Shown in pieces: positions 1 to 9,705 of a DNA stretch of 64,000 nt; the first letter of the stretch is position 1; each line of letters opens with the position of its first letter. The position numbers and the translations under genes were made by a program. The notes beneath the pieces are model-generated. The model was not told the origin of the DNA, searched no databases, and worked only from the letters and a program-made list of their open reading frames with translations. This DNA is from Flavisolibacter nicotianae (GTDB taxonomy: Bacteria; Bacteroidota; Bacteroidia; Chitinophagales; Chitinophagaceae): positions 186,001 to 250,000 of the forward strand of contig NZ_RBCI01000004.1 of assembly GCF_003628535.1 (NCBI RefSeq), written 5' to 3'.

Positions 1-2636
1 ATGATCATGTTGTGGCTCTTGTTATGGATTTGCTCCAGGTAGTCTTTGGCCTTTTGCGGTTCCCGTTCCGATTTGAGCCGGGCAATTTCGCTGAGAATAT
101 TAATGTTGTTTAGGGCGGTATTCACTTCCTGGTGCAGTCCGCCGGCGATATCGGTTCGCACTTTTTCCAGGGCTTGTTTTTTCATGGAGCGCTGGCGGTC
201 GAGCCAGAAGAGAAGCAGGGCCACAGCCACTGCTAATAAGGTATAGAACCACCAGGTCTGGTAAAATGGTGCATTGATGTAAATGGGCAGCGCTGTCACG
301 GGTGACGTTTCGCCTTCAGCCGTAATGGTGCGCAGCAGCAGTGTGTACCTGCCGGGAGGCAAGAACGGAAAGCTGGCGTTGTTGTCTTTTTCCGCTGTGC
401 GCCATTCCTGGTCGAGTCCTTCCAGCTTGTATTGAATCAGGCCAGAAGCCGTGTAGGTCAACGAAGAGAAATCGACGATCAGCGAGTTTTCGGTAGCACC
501 AAGCCGCAGCCTGTCCAGCTTCAGCACCGAATCAACCGGCAACTCCCGGCGTCCTACCTGCACACTGGTAAGAACCACTTTTTGCGGGTGAGTTGAGAAT
601 TTTACTTCGGTCGGGTTGAAGTGGATAAACGAATTGTCTGTACCGAAAAGCATGCGTCCGTTTCTCATCCGGTAAGACGCCGCCATGATAAACCGGTCGT
701 TGGCGATACCGTCTTCCCGGTTGAAAAAAACCATCGTATTCCGGGAAGGTAGGAAGCGGAAGATCCCGTTGTCGGTGCTGATCCACAGAAAGCCATCGCC
801 GTCTTTCGCGAGGGACGCAATCGATCCTAAAACGGCACCGGGAAGTTGTTGCTGGCGGATCTGGTTGGTGTAGCGGTTAAATACATAAAGCCGTGTCGCC
901 GTGCTGACATAAACCAGGCTGTCATCAAATGGTAAAACGCTGCTGAAACCCTCCACGATCTTTTCACTGTCGGCTTCGTTCCGGTTGTTCCATTGAAAGC
1001 GGACCTGTCCTGTTTCGGATTCAAACGCATAGACTCCTTTTTTTTCCGAGGTAACCCAAACATACCCTTTCGGATCTGTCACAACACGTGAGATATGCTC
1101 ATCGCCCAGTTGCGAAATTTTCACCAAAGAGTCGCGGCCGGTTTTGCGTGGCGCAATCCATTTGAACAAACCAAAGCGCTGCATGCCCAGCCAAAGATTG
1201 CCCTGTCTGTCTTCGGCAATCTGGCGCACCGTCTTGTTTTGCAAAATGGAAGGATTCCGATAGGTCATAACGCCTTTCGCCTGGTCGAGCTGGAAAATGC
1301 CCGGCTGGCAGGCCATCCAGATCGTATTGCTGTCGGATGACGCACACATGTTCCAGACAGAGGCCCAGCCATGCAAGGCATCGTCGCGAAAATTCAGCGG
1401 CACTTCCTTCCACTGTTTATTATACCGGAAAATGCCGTCGCCCCAACTGCCCGCCAGTACATCACCGTTGTTCAATTCCACGAACGACATGATGCTGCCC
1501 TGGCCCGGACCGCCGGTGTGTTTGTTCAGGTGAAACACATTGCGGAAATATTGCTGCGAGGGATTGCAGCGGTAAAGACCGTTGTTGCCCGTTGCGATCC
1601 AGACATTTTTTTCGCGGTCTTCATACAGCCCGGTAATACGGTCGTAAACAATCCCCAACCCGCTTTGGGAGTCGCTCCCGATCAGGTCAAATTTGTTATC
1701 GTTTTCATTGTATTGCGCAAAAACCACGGTACCGTAAACCCAGATCCGCCCGTCCTTCTGCTCCGCAAATCCATGCACTTCGTTGTAGGTTTTCAGCGTC
1801 GAAATAAATTCGAATAACCTGACTTTCCTGCCGGATTTCCCGGGCTCGAACAGAACGACGTGCGGAAAATAACCCTGGTCCCAGCTTTCGGCCCACAATC
1901 TTCCCTTGCTGTCGAACAGGAAATGACTCATGGACGGAAACCGTTGCAGGCTGTCGACGCCGGCTTCTTTTTCAACATTGTTGCCGGCATAACTGTTCCG
2001 GCCCGATTGACGGTTGACGACAACCACACCGCCGGAGGCCAAACCAAGCCAGTATTTCCTTGTGCCGGGTTGCTGTGCAAGGCCGGTAATTTTCCATTCG
2101 GGTTTGAGGTGAAAGAAATCAGTGGCAGGCACAAAGGCTTTTTGTGTTGTGTCGTAGCGCAACAATTCGTTTCCATGAAGCAGGTAAAACAGGTTGCCTT
2201 CGTTGTCTTTCACCAGCGCCTTGATGGCCCACAAAGAATTTGTACGCTGCACCTTCACCGGTACGGATGTATACGTAAAATGACGCTTGTCGAACAAGCC
2301 CACCTCGCCATTGGCTGTAAGCAGCCAAAGATTGTCCGCGTTGTCAATGACTACCTGGAGAATGAAATTGACGGGAAGAGAGAACGGGTCATTGTCGCGG
2401 TGTTGAAAATTCTTGTAATGAATACCGTCATAGCGTTGAAGGCCGTTGTTGGTGGCGATCCACAAATAACCGGTGCGGTCCTGCACAACACTCCGGACTT
2501 CGTTCGACAATAAGCCATTGCTCATTGCATAATGTGCAAAGGTGTACGGAGTCAATGGCTGCGCAAAGGCAGCACTCCAGATAAAGCAGGTCAGGAAGAA
2601 AAGGCGGCGGAACAAAGGGCAGACTTGTTTTCTCAA
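1..2636 (-). CDS. Sensor histidine kinase with Reg_prop beta-propeller and Y_Y_Y domains (3' end outside window)
   Basis: Reading the minus strand gives one open frame to the window edge. It starts with a signal peptide ending near SAAFAQ, then holds repeated Reg_prop-like blades (GYLWIATNNGLQRYDG, NVWIATGNNGLYR, GFLWISTDNGIFR), a Y_Y_Y-type segment (LIQYKLEGLDQEWR) and a membrane segment (LLAVAVALLLFW, about 181-240). A HisKA_3-like dimerisation helix follows, with the likely phospho-acceptor His in DIAGGLHQEVNTALNN. The ATPase domain and any receiver or DNA-binding domain lie outside the window. Such proteins sense periplasmic ligands, often glycans, in Bacteroidota. No ATG lies between the upstream in-frame stop and the signal peptide, so TTG at 2636 is chosen; TTG at 2615 is an alternative. 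The target genes are unknown. Confidence 0.85.
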   Translation of the reverse strand, partial: MRKQVCPLFRRLFFLTCFIWSAAFAQPLTPYTFAHYAMSNGLLSNEVRSVVQDRTGYLWIATNNGLQRYDGIHYKNFQHRDNDPFSLPVNFILQVVIDNADNLWLLTANGEVGLFDKRHFTYTSVPVKVQRTNSLWAIKALVKDNEGNLFYLLHGNELLRYDTTQKAFVPATDFFHLKPEWKITGLAQQPGTRKYWLGLASGGVVVVNRQSGRNSYAGNNVEKEAGVDSLQRFPSMSHFLFDSKGRLWAESWDQGYFPHVVLFEPGKSGRKVRLFEFISTLKTYNEVHGFAEQKDGRIWVYGTVVFAQYNENDNKFDLIGSDSQSGLGIVYDRITGLYEDREKNVWIATGNNGLYRCNPSQQYFRNVFHLNKHTGGPGQGSIMSFVELNNGDVLAGSWGDGIFRYNKQWKEVPLNFRDDALHGWASVWNMCASSDSNTIWMACQPGIFQLDQAKGVMTYRNPSILQNKTVRQIAEDRQGNLWLGMQRFGLFKWIAPRKTGRDSLVKISQLGDEHISRVVTDPKGYVWVTSEKKGVYAFESETGQVRFQWNNRNEADSEKIVEGFSSVLPFDDSLVYVSTATRLYVFNRYTNQIRQQQLPGAVLGSIASLAKDGDGFLWISTDNGIFRFLPSRNTMVFFNREDGIANDRFIMAASYRMRNGRMLFGTDNSFIHFNPTEVKFSTHPQKVVLTSVQVGRRELPVDSVLKLDRLRLGATENSLIVDFSSLTYTASGLIQYKLEGLDQEWRTAEKDNNASFPFLPPGRYTLLLRTITAEGETSPVTALPIYINAPFYQTWWFYTLLAVAVALLLFWLDRQRSMKKQALEKVRTDIAGGLHQEVNTALNNINILSEIARLKSEREPQKAKDYLEQIHNKSHNMI

Positions 2637-2910
2637 ATGTACAGGATTTGCCGTCTTCGATGGAGTTGTTCATCCATTGAAAAACGCAGTTCATTCAGGC
2701 AAATCAGCAATTGATACGGGGGTACAGGATGGCCTGCAACCCGGTCATCGCATTGCTACAGATGCAGCGTTTGCGCAAGCACGAGAAAGCCGATCAGATG
2801 ATTAAAACATTTCATGCTGCAAGAAACGCATTTCATGCACCATCACCTTTTACGCTGTCTGGCGCAAATCCATTTTTGCGTCTCAAAACCAAACCAAACG
2901 AACGTTTACA

Positions 2911-3690
2911 ATGAAAAAAATCTTCCTCTTCGCTGCCGTCGCACTTGTCGCTCTCAGCTCCTGTAAAAAAGATGCAGACAAAAAAGAAAAAATTTTTAAA
3001 GGTGAAGTCAAGCCCTTTCAAATGGGAAAAGCATGGACCTGGTATGAAGTTGATGAAAACGACAACCCGGTGCGTTTGGCCATTACCATCGATGACGCCG
3101 CGATGAACAGCCTGTCCGCAGCGACAAGCGACGGCGATGGCGACAGTCATCACATGGAGAACAGTCTTTCACTGGCCCTTCACCCCAAAGCGCTGGCCAC
3201 ACCGTTCAAACACGTGATGCTCGACTGGAATCCCGCCGGCCACGAACCTGTTTTTTACATGAAACCACATTTTGATTTTCATTTTTACGAAACAACAGAG
3301 GCCGAGCGGCTTGCCATTCCGTTGTACGAACAGGCACCAGACAAATTTGACAACGAGCCTGCCGCCGCCTACCTGCCGGCAAACTATATCAGCACACCGC
3401 AGGGCGTACCGCAGATGGGAAAACATTGGGTTGATGTGACCTCTTCAGAATTCACACCGGCCGGTTTCAACCAGACATTTATCTATGGAACCTACGATGG
3501 CAAAGTGACTTTCTACGAACCGATGATCACAGAAGAATTTCTGAAGGCCAACCCGTCGTTTGAACGGAGTATTCCACAACCGGCAAAATTCCAGTCGGCA
3601 GGTTGGTATCCCACCAAAATGCGGATCGCCAAACAAAACGGCACGACCAACATCATCCTGGAAAATTTTGTGAAGCGCCAGGCAAACTAA
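2911..3690 (+). CDS. Lipoprotein, DUF5602/TTHB210-like
   Basis: A 259-residue protein whose N-terminus is a lipoprotein signal (VALVALSSCKK, lipidated Cys at about residue 19), followed by a Lys-rich spacer. The body contains a His/Asp-rich stretch (KPHFDFHFYE), a PANYIS-PQGVPQMGKHWVD segment and an aromatic C-terminal part. This pattern resembles the TTHB210-like/DUF5602 family of secreted Bacteroidota proteins; the assignment is from memory of the motif, not from a search. No enzymatic role is known to me. The gene stands alone and is followed by a strong terminator, so it is probably monocistronic. The clustered His residues (PHFDFHFY) could bind metal; this is inference. Confidence 0.7.
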   Translation: MKKIFLFAAVALVALSSCKKDADKKEKIFKGEVKPFQMGKAWTWYEVDENDNPVRLAITIDDAAMNSLSAATSDGDGDSHHMENSLSLALHPKALATPFKHVMLDWNPAGHEPVFYMKPHFDFHFYETTEAERLAIPLYEQAPDKFDNEPAAAYLPANYISTPQGVPQMGKHWVDVTSSEFTPAGFNQTFIYGTYDGKVTFYEPMITEEFLKANPSFERSIPQPAKFQSAGWYPTKMRIAKQNGTTNIILENFVKRQAN

Positions 3691-3735
3691 ACGCAACCCT
3701 CGGCCACAAAGGCCGGACTATACCCAACCAACTGC

Positions 3736-3767
3736 AAAGGCAGCCCCGTAAGGCTGCCTTTTTTTGT
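3736..3767 (+). terminator. Intrinsic terminator after the lipoprotein gene
   Basis: A 10-bp perfect stem (AAAGGCAGCC / GGCTGCCTTT) with a 6-nt loop is followed by a run of T. It lies 45 nt after the stop of the lipoprotein gene and before thyA. Confidence 0.8.
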
Positions 3768-3855
3768 TCTTCCACCTGAAAACAGCAGGAAGGACTCACC
3801 ATTTGCTTTCTCTACACAAGTTTTCCAGAGCCCACCGGTCATTTTGTGTTTGCAT

Positions 3856-3886
3856 TTTGCCTGCTTGTCATCACGGTTTACTTTTA
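3856..3886 (+). promoter_or_regulatory. Bacteroidota-type promoter for thyA-folA
   Basis: TTTG at 3856-3859 is separated by exactly 19 nt from TACTTTTA at 3879-3886. This fits the Bacteroidota -33/-7 consensus (TTTG-N19-TAnnTTTG) with one mismatch. The thyA ATG begins 19 nt after the -7 box, so the leader would be short. Confidence 0.5.
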
Positions 3887-3904
3887 CCGCTGATAATTGT
3901 GCGT

Positions 3905-4699
3905 ATGCAGCAGTATTTACAGCTTCTTCAACATATCCTCGACAACGGCGTTGAAAAAAATGACCGCACCGGCACCGGCACCATCAGCACGTTTGGCTAC
4001 CAGATGCGCTTTAACCTGCAGGAAGGTTTTCCACTGGTCACAACAAAAAAGGTGCACCTGAAAAGCATCATATATGAATTGCTCTGGTTTTTGCGTGGCG
4101 AAACAAACATCGCCTATCTCAAGGAAAACGGTGTGAGCATCTGGGACGAGTGGGCCGATGAAAACGGGGAACTGGGACCTGTGTATGGAAGGCAATGGCG
4201 TAGCTGGCAGGGTCCGCAGGGCGAGGTCATCGACCAGATTTCGGATGTGATCGAACAGATCAGGAAAAATCCAGACAGCCGCCGGCTCATCGTCAGTGCC
4301 TGGAACGTTGCCGAATTGCCCAAAATGGCTTTGCTGCCCTGCCATTCACTCTTCCAGTTTTATGTGGCCGATAACAAACTCAGTTGCCAGTTGTACCAGC
4401 GAAGCGCCGATGTGTTTTTGGGCGTGCCTTTCAATATTGCTTCCTACGCCTTGCTCACGCTGATGATGGCGCAGGTCTGCGGCCTGGAACCCGGCGATTT
4501 CGTACACACGTTTGGCGATGTGCACATTTACAGCAATCACCTGGAACAGGTGAAGTTGCAGTTGAGCCGCACGCCGTTCCCGCTGCCGACGATGAAACTG
4601 AACCCCGCCGTCAAAAGCATTTTTGATTTCCGGTTTGAAGACTTTACGTTGGAAAATTATCAATCCCATCCAGCCATTAAAGCACCCGTTGCCGTATGA
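3905..4699 (+). CDS. thyA: Thymidylate synthase
   Basis: Converts dUMP to dTMP using methylene-tetrahydrofolate, which becomes dihydrofolate. The 264-residue length equals that of the E. coli enzyme. Diagnostic motifs are present: RTGTGT at 21-26, the catalytic Cys146 in [26 protein letters not shown] and the folate/dUMP-binding C-terminal region. The open frame extends 47 codons upstream, but conserved sequence begins only at this ATG ([12 protein letters not shown]), and the candidate promoter lies inside the upstream extension. The stop overlaps the folA start by four bases (ATGA), implying translational coupling with the enzyme that recycles its product. Confidence 0.97.
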   Translation: MQQYLQLLQHILDNGVEKNDRTGTGTISTFGYQMRFNLQEGFPLVTTKKVHLKSIIYELLWFLRGETNIAYLKENGVSIWDEWADENGELGPVYGRQWRSWQGPQGEVIDQISDVIEQIRKNPDSRRLIVSAWNVAELPKMALLPCHSLFQFYVADNKLSCQLYQRSADVFLGVPFNIASYALLTLMMAQVCGLEPGDFVHTFGDVHIYSNHLEQVKLQLSRTPFPLPTMKLNPAVKSIFDFRFEDFTLENYQSHPAIKAPVAV

Positions 4700-5211
4700 T
4701 CGTGAGTTTATTGCTGGCGGCTTCCGAAAACAATGTCATTGGGAAAAACAACCAGCTTCCCTGGCACCTGCCGGACGACCTGAAATATTTCAAAAACATG
4801 ACCTGGGGATTGCCGATCCTCATGGGCCGCAAAACATTCGACTCCATTGGCAAGCCGCTTCCCGGCCGGAAAAGCATCGTTATCACCCGCGACAACAACT
4901 GGCAGCACGATGGGGTAGAGCCGGTCCATTCGCTGACGGAAGCAATCCAAAAAGGAACGGATCTCGGTGCAAAAGAAATTTTTGTGATCGGCGGCGCCGA
5001 AATTTTCAATACCTCGCTTCCCATCGCCAGCCGGATTTACCTCACCCGGATTCACCATGAATTTGACGGCGATGTTTTCTTCCCGGAAATCGATACACAG
5101 GAATGGGAATGTGTCGCCACCCGATTTTGTGCCGCGGATGAAAAAAACGCTTTTGATCATACCTACCAGGTTTGGGAACGAAAGCAGGAAACGTCGGTCG
5201 CGGCGAAATGA
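4696..5211 (+). CDS. folA: Dihydrofolate reductase
   Basis: Reduces dihydrofolate to tetrahydrofolate with NADPH, closing the thymidylate cycle with ThyA just upstream. The 171-residue protein has the normal DHFR layout: [19 protein letters not shown] near the N-terminus, the active-site acidic residue in [17 protein letters not shown] for cofactor binding, and FVIGGAEIF for the glycine-rich NADPH loop. It overlaps thyA by 4 nt and its TGA overlaps the ATG of the next methyltransferase by 4 nt, so the three genes form a tightly coupled operon. Confidence 0.97.
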   Translation: MIVSLLLAASENNVIGKNNQLPWHLPDDLKYFKNMTWGLPILMGRKTFDSIGKPLPGRKSIVITRDNNWQHDGVEPVHSLTEAIQKGTDLGAKEIFVIGGAEIFNTSLPIASRIYLTRIHHEFDGDVFFPEIDTQEWECVATRFCAADEKNAFDHTYQVWERKQETSVAAK

Positions 5212-6017
5212 AAAACACCATGTATTCTAACCTTCAACTGGCCGGTAAATATATCCGTTACATCCTGTCGTCGCTGAATGGCAAAGGACACGGCATGCAT
5301 TCGCCTTTTGTTTTCCAGTTTATTCTTCATGTGCTGAACAATCGGTCAGGGTATGAAGCGCCAGCGACCGTGGAAGCCTTGCGCACGGAACTGCAGCACG
5401 ATCAGCGACTGCTGGACATTGAAGATTTCGGTGCCGGCTCGCGAACCGCTGCACGGAAAAAAAGACACGTGGCCGAACTGGCCAAAACCGCATTGAAGCC
5501 AAAGCGCTATGCGCAACTCCTGTTTCGCCTGGTAAAACATTACCGGCCGCAAACGGTGCTCGAGTTGGGAACATCACTGGGAGTCACGACTGCCTACCTC
5601 GCTTCCGCCAACCCGGCTGCTTCAGTTACAACGATCGAAGGAAGCGAGGCCATCGCCGCCGTGGCCGGCGAAAATTTTGCAAAACTGGGGTTGAAAAACG
5701 TCCGGCAAAGAGTGGGCAATTTCGACAACGTTCTTCCATCCTTATTAGCGGAAACGCGATCGTTGGATTTGGTTTACATCGACGGCAATCACCGGTTCGA
5801 ACCGACCCTCGCTTATTTTCAGCAAGTGCTTCCGTTGGTTCACAACGATTCGATCCTTGTTTTCGACGACATTCACTGGAGTGCCGAAATGGAAAAGGCA
5901 TGGGCAGCCATTCGGCAACATCCCGCCGTGCACTGCACGGTTGACATTTTTTTTCTGGGATTTGTCTTCTTTCGCAACGAGTTTAAAGAAAAGCAGCATT
6001 TCACCATTCGTTTCTGA
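5208..6017 (+). CDS. Class I SAM-dependent methyltransferase (O-methyltransferase-like)
   Basis: A 269-residue methyltransferase. The SAM-binding motif I is VLELGTSLGVTTAYLA, motif II is VTTIEGS, and SLDLVYIDGNHRFEPT with VFDDIHWS is typical of Methyltransf_24/CmoM- or catechol-like O-methyltransferases. The N-terminal 90 residues are a helical extension carrying HGMHSPFVFQF, common in Bacteroidota members. The substrate is unknown. The ATG at 5208 overlaps the folA stop and is preferred over the in-frame GTG-region start at 5172, which lies inside folA; ATG at 5220 is also possible. Confidence 0.85.
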   Translation: MKNTMYSNLQLAGKYIRYILSSLNGKGHGMHSPFVFQFILHVLNNRSGYEAPATVEALRTELQHDQRLLDIEDFGAGSRTAARKKRHVAELAKTALKPKRYAQLLFRLVKHYRPQTVLELGTSLGVTTAYLASANPAASVTTIEGSEAIAAVAGENFAKLGLKNVRQRVGNFDNVLPSLLAETRSLDLVYIDGNHRFEPTLAYFQQVLPLVHNDSILVFDDIHWSAEMEKAWAAIRQHPAVHCTVDIFFLGFVFFRNEFKEKQHFTIRF

Positions 6018-6046
6018 CTATTCCAGTATTTGCCTAAATTGAGCAC

Positions 6047-7171
6047 ATGATAGTTGGCATACTCAAAGAACCAGCCGTTGAAACGCGAGTATCCTTTTTA
6101 CCGGAAGCCGTAGCCACGTTAACAAAAAAAGGAATGACGATCCTGGTGGAAACCGGCGCCGGCGAACGTTCAGCGGCAACCAACGCTGATTACGAAAAGG
6201 CAGGAGCCCGGATCTGCGAAAGGGAAGAGGTGCTGTCACAAAGTGAAATCCTTCTTTCCATCCATCCACCCGGCGACACGCTTTCCCCCGCAAAAATTTT
6301 AATTGGTCACTACCAGGCGTTGTACGAGCCCGCTTTGATGACCCGGTGGGCACAGCAAGGTCTAACCGTTTTTAGCATGGAACTGCTGCCCCGTACCACC
6401 CGTGCGCAAAGCATGGACATATTGAGCTCGCAGGCAAACATCGCAGGCTATAAAGCCGTACTGCTTGCGGCAAATTTGTACCCGCGTTATTTCCCCATGT
6501 TCATGACCGCCGCCGGCAGCATTGTGCCCGCGAAGGTTTTAATACTGGGTGCCGGTGTGGCCGGCCTGCAGGCTATCGCAACGGCACGCCGTCTCGGTGC
6601 CGTCGTGGAGGTTTTCGACACACGACCGGCTGTGAAGGAAGAAGTGCAAAGTCTCGGTGCAAAGTTCATTGAAGTGGAAGGTGCAGCCGATGCGTCCACT
6701 GCCGGCGGCTATGCCGTGGAGCAAACACAAGAGTACCAACAACGCCAGCAACAAAAAATAAAAGAAAGCCTTGCCAAGGCTGATATTGTGATCACCACGG
6801 CGCAAATTCCCGGGAAAAAAGCGCCGGTGCTGGTGACCGAAGAAATGCTGAACGGCATGCGCAACGGCTCGATCATTATCGACATTGCTGCGGCGACCGG
6901 TGGCAATACGCCGTTTACCAAAAACAACGAAACCGTCGTGTACAACGGCATCTCCATCGTGGGGGAAAGCAACCTGCCGGCCACCATGCCTTCCGATGCC
7001 AGTAAACTATACGGGAAAAACATTCTCAACTTTTTGCAACTGCTCACGACGAAGGAAGGCACGATTCAACTCAACTGGGACGACGACCTGGTAAAGGGAA
7101 CTTGCGTGACACACAACGGGGAGATCGTGAACGAGAGAGTCAGGAGCCTGGTTGCACAACCGCAAATTTAA
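6047..7171 (+). CDS. pntAA: NAD(P) transhydrogenase subunit alpha, part 1
   Basis: The 374-residue NAD(H)-binding domain I of proton-translocating transhydrogenase. It opens with the AlaDh/PNT N-terminal domain (IVGILKEPAVETRVSFLPE) and has the Rossmann glycine motif LILGAGVAGLQAIATARRLG and VVEVFDTRPAVKEEVQSLGA, which are characteristic of PntA. RPAVKEEVQSLGAKF contributes to the NAD site and the mobile loop. The membrane part is encoded separately in the next gene, as in many bacteria with split PntA. It starts a three-gene set with pntAB (4 nt gap) and pntB. Confidence 0.95.
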   Translation: MIVGILKEPAVETRVSFLPEAVATLTKKGMTILVETGAGERSAATNADYEKAGARICEREEVLSQSEILLSIHPPGDTLSPAKILIGHYQALYEPALMTRWAQQGLTVFSMELLPRTTRAQSMDILSSQANIAGYKAVLLAANLYPRYFPMFMTAAGSIVPAKVLILGAGVAGLQAIATARRLGAVVEVFDTRPAVKEEVQSLGAKFIEVEGAADASTAGGYAVEQTQEYQQRQQQKIKESLAKADIVITTAQIPGKKAPVLVTEEMLNGMRNGSIIIDIAAATGGNTPFTKNNETVVYNGISIVGESNLPATMPSDASKLYGKNILNFLQLLTTKEGTIQLNWDDDLVKGTCVTHNGEIVNERVRSLVAQPQI

Positions 7172-7175
7172 ACAC

Positions 7176-7484
7176 ATGGGAATCATCAACTGGATTGCAG
7201 CGAACGAACAAATCATTTATATCGTCATCCTGATGATCTTCGTTGGCATTGAAGTTATCGGCCGCGTACCGAGCGTCCTGCATACACCCCTCATGAGCGG
7301 CGCCAACGCCATTCACGGTGTCGTCATCATCGGCGCCATCATCGTGATGGGCAAGGCGGAAAGCGATAACTACCTGGCTTTGGGTCTCGGCTTCCTGGCC
7401 GTTATCCTCGGCACACTCAACGTAGTGGGCGGCTTCGTGGTGACGGACCGCATGCTGGAGATGTTTCGGAAAAAGAAAAAATAA
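7176..7484 (+). CDS. pntAB: NAD(P) transhydrogenase subunit alpha, part 2 (membrane)
   Basis: A 102-residue protein with three predicted membrane helices (IIYIVILMIFVGIEVIG; HGVVIIGAIIVMG; LALGLGFLAVILGTLNVVGGFVV) ending in a basic tail (FRKKKK). This matches the C-terminal membrane domain of PntA that forms part of the proton channel. The start is the ATG at 7176, four bases after the pntAA stop; an upstream TTG in the same frame lies inside pntAA. The gene continues the PNT operon into pntB after 37 nt. Confidence 0.95.
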   Translation: MGIINWIAANEQIIYIVILMIFVGIEVIGRVPSVLHTPLMSGANAIHGVVIIGAIIVMGKAESDNYLALGLGFLAVILGTLNVVGGFVVTDRMLEMFRKKKK

Positions 7485-7521
7485 ACCGGGCTGCAGAACT
7501 GCAAGGAATTAATCGGTATTT

Positions 7522-8991
7522 ATGGAAGTCAACATTCTTACGCTTTGTTACCTGATTGCCGCCGTTACGTTTATCGTCGGCCTGAAAATGCTTTCACACC
7601 CCGAAACGGCGCGCCGGGGAAATGGCGTGGCAGCGGCTGGCATGACTCTCGCCATTCTCGGGACCATTTTTCTTTACAAGGATAAAGACGCACCCGGCGG
7701 ACTGCACAACTACAGCTGGATCTTCGCCGGTATTTTGATTGGTGGCATCATCGGCACAATGGCGGCCAGGCGGGTAAAGATGACGGCTATGCCGGAATTG
7801 GTTAGCCTGTTCAATGGCATGGGCGGTGCCTGTGCGGCGCTGATCTCGCTGATTGAATTCGGTCACCTGGCCCACAACAATTTCGAGACAACAACAGTCA
7901 ATTCGGTTGTGACCGACGTCTACGTGTTGAACAATGTTTCCACGCAACCCGTTGCGACCGGCACCGTCCTTATAATTCTTCTGGGACTTATCATCGGCTC
8001 CATTTCGTTTGCGGGCTCTGTCATTGCCTGGGGAAAGCTCAATGGTAAAATCAAAGACTATTCTTTCCGCGGGCAGCACGTTATGAACCTGGTGCTCCTG
8101 GGACTTCTCGTTTTGCTGGCGGCATACATTATCGGCTGGTTACCGGTCCATGCCTCCCTGTATTTTTACCTGGTGTTTGCCATGGCGCTGATCTACGGTG
8201 TCTTTTTTGTTCTTCCCATCGGCGGCGCCGATATGCCGGTTGTGATCTCCCTTCTCAATTCATTTACCGGCGTGGCTGCGGCCTGCGGTGGTTTTCTTTA
8301 CAACAATAAAGTGATGCTCACCGGCGGTATTTTGGTGGGTGCGGCCGGAACGCTGCTCACGATCCTGATGTGTAAAGCCATGAACCGTTCGCTGGGCAAT
8401 GTGCTGATTGGTTCGTTCGGCAGCCCGAAGGGCGGCGCGACACAAAACAAGACACAGGGGTTGTATAAAGAAATCAGCCTGGCCGATGCGGCCGTAGTGA
8501 TGGCTTATTCCAACAAGATCATGATCGTACCGGGTTACGGCCTGGCGGTGGCACAGGCGCAACACGTTTGCCACGAACTGGAAAAACTGCTGACCGAAAA
8601 AGGCGTGGAAGTCAGATATGCCATCCATCCCGTGGCCGGCCGTATGCCGGGACATATGAATGTTTTGCTCGCCGAAGCAGATGTCAACTACGATAAATTG
8701 CTGGAGATGGAAGTGGCAAATGAAGAATTTCAAACAACCGATGTCGTGCTGGTGCTTGGCGCCAATGACGTGGTGAACCCGGCAGCCAAATCCGATTCGT
8801 CGTCGCCCATTTACGGCATGCCTATCCTGGATGTGGAACTGGCAAAGACCATCATCGTCAACAAGCGAAGCATGAAGCCAGGTTATGCAGGCATTGAGAA
8901 CGATCTTTTCTTCCGTCCCAAAACGTCCATGTTGTTCGGCGATGCCAAAAAAGTGCTGCAGGACCTGATCGCGGAGATCAAAAACGTATAA
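7522..8991 (+). CDS. pntB: NAD(P) transhydrogenase subunit beta
   Basis: A 489-residue subunit with about nine N-terminal membrane helices (domain II, proton channel) and a soluble C-terminal NADP(H)-binding domain III. The latter shows IMIVPGYGLAVAQAQH, HPVAGRMPGHMNVLLAEA, VVLVLGANDVVNPAA and KRSMKPGYAGIEN, all diagnostic for PntB. With pntAA and pntAB it completes the complex that uses the proton gradient to make NADPH from NADH. Its stop is only 2 nt from the convergent DUF3307 gene, and no hairpin terminator is evident between them. Confidence 0.97.
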   Translation: MEVNILTLCYLIAAVTFIVGLKMLSHPETARRGNGVAAAGMTLAILGTIFLYKDKDAPGGLHNYSWIFAGILIGGIIGTMAARRVKMTAMPELVSLFNGMGGACAALISLIEFGHLAHNNFETTTVNSVVTDVYVLNNVSTQPVATGTVLIILLGLIIGSISFAGSVIAWGKLNGKIKDYSFRGQHVMNLVLLGLLVLLAAYIIGWLPVHASLYFYLVFAMALIYGVFFVLPIGGADMPVVISLLNSFTGVAAACGGFLYNNKVMLTGGILVGAAGTLLTILMCKAMNRSLGNVLIGSFGSPKGGATQNKTQGLYKEISLADAAVVMAYSNKIMIVPGYGLAVAQAQHVCHELEKLLTEKGVEVRYAIHPVAGRMPGHMNVLLAEADVNYDKLLEMEVANEEFQTTDVVLVLGANDVVNPAAKSDSSSPIYGMPILDVELAKTIIVNKRSMKPGYAGIENDLFFRPKTSMLFGDAKKVLQDLIAEIKNV

Positions 8992-8993
8992 GC

Positions 8994-9704
8994 TTACAAT
9001 CCGGCAATACGGGCTGCCACAAAACCGGTCAGTACGGCCAGCCCGAAACTGATTAATGTCCCGATCAGGAGATATTCCGTTTTGACTTCCTGCCGGTTGG
9101 GTTCATTGAATCGCAGGAGGCTTTTGGCCGTCAGCAGAAGTCCGACCGATGCGTATTGGTGGTGAATGACCAGCGCCAAAATAAATACCCGCTCAATGAC
9201 GCCGATCCATTTCCCGGCATTGCCCAAGCTGTCGCCGTCCGGGATTTGAGCCCGCCATTTTCGCGTCAATTGCCCAATCAGGATCCCGGCCGGCTGTGTT
9301 ACAAAAACAAACGCTGTCACAAGCACCCAGTGGGGTTTGGTATTTGCCTGCAGCACCATTGTTTTGATGGCGGCGAGATCGAAAAACACGGCAAGCCAGC
9401 AGGCAAAAATAACTGTGAGATGCAGGGCCTGGTCGACCAGGAAATAGCTCACCGTTTCTTTTTGATATGATTTCCACCCATCGATCAGCAGGTGGGTGAC
9501 GAAGATCACCGCGACCACCGGCCAGGAGGAGAAGCCCGTCATCAGCCCGGCAACGGCTGCCGTCAGCAGGCAATGCAGGTAAAGGTGCACGGAAGCAAAA
9601 TGTTTGGCTTTCCGGCTTTCGATCCAGGAACCTGGCTGTAAAATAAAATCGGTGGCAAGATGTGCCAGCAGGAGTTTTGCCAGCCACATGATTTGATCGT
9701 CCAT
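8994..9704 (-). CDS. DUF3307 family membrane protein
   Basis: A 236-residue integral membrane protein with about six hydrophobic segments. The start MDDQIMWLAKLLLAHLATDF and the early HLATDFILQP and FVTHLLIDGWK motifs, with conserved His/Asp residues inside membrane helices, fit DUF3307. In Bacteroidota this family commonly sits beside a SatD-like protein, as here: its ATG is 1 nt after the satD-like stop. The biochemical role is unknown. Convergent with pntB. Confidence 0.8.
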   Translation of the reverse strand: MDDQIMWLAKLLLAHLATDFILQPGSWIESRKAKHFASVHLYLHCLLTAAVAGLMTGFSSWPVVAVIFVTHLLIDGWKSYQKETVSYFLVDQALHLTVIFACWLAVFFDLAAIKTMVLQANTKPHWVLVTAFVFVTQPAGILIGQLTRKWRAQIPDGDSLGNAGKWIGVIERVFILALVIHHQYASVGLLLTAKSLLRFNEPNRQEVKTEYLLIGTLISFGLAVLTGFVAARIAGL

Positions 9705-9705
9705 A

